The notes under the pieces: generated by a model
What the model was told of the DNA's origin: nothing
Database searches by the model: none
What the model saw: the letters and a program-made list of their open reading frames with translations, nothing else
Position numbers and translations under genes: made by a program
Origin: Deltaproteobacteria bacterium
GTDB lineage: Bacteria > Myxococcota_A > UBA796 > GCA-2862545
Reading direction: 5' to 3'
Assembly: GCA_019307545.1 (NCBI GenBank)
Contig: JAFDJI010000380.1
Coordinates: 1 to 7,020, forward strand
DNA length: 7,020 bases
Part shown: in pieces, positions 5,355 through 7,020 of the stretch
Layout: each line of letters opens with the position of its first letter
Position numbering within the stretch: position 1 is the first letter of the stretch

Positions 5355-7020
5355 CGCGTGCCAGGGCCGTGGCGGGTCCTGGGCAGCCTTTCGCGTCCCG
5401 ATTGGAAGGACTGGGATATCGGCAGCTCCAAGATGAAAGTAGCGCCACGTGTAGGCCCATCGCTCTCCACGCGCAGCTCGCCGACAATCTGACGGGCGGC
5501 GATAGCCGAGCTGTGCAGTCCGAAACCATGACCGGTCTTCTTGGTGGTGAACCCGTGGTTGAAGACCCGGTCCAGGTTCTCGGGGGCGATGCCGACTCCG
5601 AAGTCCCGGACGCTGATGTGGACGCGGTCATCCATCCGCTTGGCGCCGATGATGATCCGCAGGTCGCCGGCGTCCACCTGGTCGTCCAGCGCGTCGCGGG
5701 CATTGGCGATGAGGTTGACCAGAATCTGCAGCACCTGGTGGCGCTGTAGCTGCAACGGCGGGACCTCCTCGATCTCGCGGACGATCCGCTGGTCCCGCCA
5801 GGGGCGCGTGGCCCCGCAGATGCGGATCGCCTCGTCGATGAGCTCCGTGATCACCAACTCCTCGACGACACCACTGACACCTGCGAAGGCCTGCTGCGCG
5901 GAGATGACGTGGCGCACGTGCTCGACGTTCTGGGAAAGCTGCGCCACGTCTTCCCGCATCCGGTGATGCTCGGTTCCGAGCTGTTCGGATACCAGACGCA
6001 GGAACTCCGGGACCAGCTGTCCACGCGGGTCACTGCTGAGAAAGGCGCCCAGATCGTCCTGATGCTCGCCGAGCAGCTCCAGCGTCCGCTCCAAGCTGGG
6101 CAGACGCGAGTACCGGAGCACCTCCTCCAGATCCGCCACCGACGTGTTCACGCTGTTGAGAATGTTCCCCACGTTGTGCAGCACCCCCGTCGCCACCTCC
6201 GCCATGCCCGCCCTGCGCGCTGCCGCGACCAGGTCGTCCTGAAGCGCGACAAGCTCCTGGGTACGCTCATCCACCCGCTGTTCGAGCCCGTCCCGCGCGC
6301 GTCGCAGCTCCTCGATCAGGCGGGCGTTTTCGAGGGAGATGGCGGCCTGGGCAGCTACCAGGCGGAGTACGGACAGACGCTCGTCGGTGAACGCCCGCGC
6401 CACCAACGTGTTCTCCAGGTAGAGCACGCCGACCAGCTTGGTGCGCTTGAGGATGGGCACGCACAGAATGGAGCGCGAGCCCGTTCCCGCGACATAGCTG
6501 TCACCAGTGAACATCCCCCGATGGCTGGCATCCCCGAGCACCACGGTCTCTGCGGTCCGGGTCACGAACCGCACCACCGACACGGGTAAGCGCGCGGTGC
6601 AGTCCTCGATGGGCAGCGACGGCCGATAGCGCCGATAGTTGCCATCGACTGCGCACTCCGCCTCCAAGAGGAGCGCGCCGTCCTCGGCCAGGAGGAGCAG
6701 GCCGCGGTTCGCCCCGGCGTTCTCGATGGCGCTCACCAGCACCCGCTCCACGACGTTCTCGAGGGCAACCTCCTCGGACAGCGCCCTCGCCGTGGCCATC
6801 ACGGTCGACAGGTCCAGGGCGCTGGCGGGCTGGAACACGAGTGGCGAGTCGGTGCCGGTGTGAGCCACGAGGGACATCGCGGAGGTGGGGGTCGCGGCAG
6901 CGTCGGCGCGGGTCTTCAAGAAGTCGGCGTATCGTTCGTCGAGTTGCCCCACCTTGGCCGAGGCACCCCACGCTGCGTAGGTGGAACGGGCTTTGGTCAG
7001 GTAGGTGCGCGTTTCCAGAT
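5351..7020 (-). CDS. GAF-domain sensor histidine kinase, C-terminal part of a larger multidomain protein (N-terminus outside the window)
   Basis: About 555 residues of a cytoplasmic signalling protein that autophosphorylates on histidine and would pass phosphate to a response regulator not seen here. Numbered from an internal GTG at 6952: a GAF domain at about 55-212 (small-ligand or redox sensing; ligand unknown); a coiled-coil linker about 205-245 (LEQRVDERTQELVALQDDL); a dimerisation/phosphoacceptor helix with LHNVGNILNSV, H259; an N box NLIANARDA (N413, N417); a G1 box DFGVGI (450-455); and a G2 box GHGFGLH (474-480). The catalytic domain is complete. The frame stays open to the window edge and reads ARSTYAAWGASAKV before the GTG, a linker typical of large proteins with a Ser/Thr kinase, AAA ATPase and TPR repeats ahead of the GAF domain, as is common in Myxococcota. 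The gene is therefore not a 533-residue protein starting at 6952 but the tail of a longer one; that upstream architecture is inferred. No receiver or membrane segment is visible. Confidence 0.9.
   Translation of the reverse strand, partial: LETRTYLTKARSTYAAWGASAKVGQLDERYADFLKTRADAAATPTSAMSLVAHTGTDSPLVFQPASALDLSTVMATARALSEEVALENVVERVLVSAIENAGANRGLLLLAEDGALLLEAECAVDGNYRRYRPSLPIEDCTARLPVSVVRFVTRTAETVVLGDASHRGMFTGDSYVAGTGSRSILCVPILKRTKLVGVLYLENTLVARAFTDERLSVLRLVAAQAAISLENARLIEELRRARDGLEQRVDERTQELVALQDDLVAAARRAGMAEVATGVLHNVGNILNSVNTSVADLEEVLRYSRLPSLERTLELLGEHQDDLGAFLSSDPRGQLVPEFLRLVSEQLGTEHHRMREDVAQLSQNVEHVRHVISAQQAFAGVSGVVEELVITELIDEAIRICGATRPWRDQRIVREIEEVPPLQLQRHQVLQILVNLIANARDALDDQVDAGDLRIIIGAKRMDDRVHISVRDFGVGIAPENLDRVFNHGFTTKKTGHGFGLHSSAIAARQIVGELRVESDGPTRGATFILELPISQSFQSGRERLPRTRHGPGTR

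Overview
This is a GC-rich, densely packed chromosomal window with six protein-coding genes. Two of them run off the window edges. The right-hand gene is the C-terminal part of a large signalling protein (ATPase-type linker, then GAF, then histidine kinase). Together with the high GC, the duplicated UvrA-type ATPase on the left and the ParB-like domain in the middle, this suggests a Myxococcota/deltaproteobacterial-type genome. That assignment is inference from gene style, not from a marker gene.

Left region (1-1589, minus strand): the N-terminal two thirds of a UvrA-family ABC ATPase, cut off by the window edge just after its second Walker A motif. It keeps the first zinc module and a UvrB-binding-like region, but the long damage-sensing insertion domain is reduced to about a dozen residues. 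It is transcribed divergently from a two-gene plus-strand unit across a gap of about 66 bp. That unit is a CPBP/CAAX-type membrane protease (1656-2534) and a class I glutamine amidotransferase-like protein (2531-3271), whose stop and start codons overlap.

Central region (3272-5354, plus strand): a zinc homeostasis unit. A perfect ATATGAG-N6-CTCATAT palindrome (3318-3337), of the ArsR/SmtB operator type, lies in front of a CDF-family zinc exporter (3380-4306). Next comes a regulator whose N-terminal half is an ArsR/SmtB winged helix with a complete alpha-5 zinc site (Asp, His, His, Glu at SmtB spacing). The likely circuit is negative feedback: without excess zinc the regulator holds the palindrome and represses both genes; with zinc it lets go and the exporter is made.

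The regulator is the most unusual item. It continues in the same frame, with no stop, into about 230 more residues containing a ParB/KorB-like helical region. The window therefore encodes what appears to be a zinc-sensor/ParB-like fusion. Its 5' end is also odd: the best Shine-Dalgarno plus ATG (4355-4371) is one base out of frame with the conserved first helix, and no ATG, GTG or TTG exists in frame upstream of that helix.

Right region (5351-7020, minus strand): the GAF plus histidine kinase portion of a large sensor protein whose N-terminus lies outside the window. It converges on the regulator, and one CTAG supplies both stop codons. No tRNA, rRNA, CRISPR array, insertion sequence or convincing rho-independent terminator was seen, and no gene-free stretch exceeds about 110 bp.
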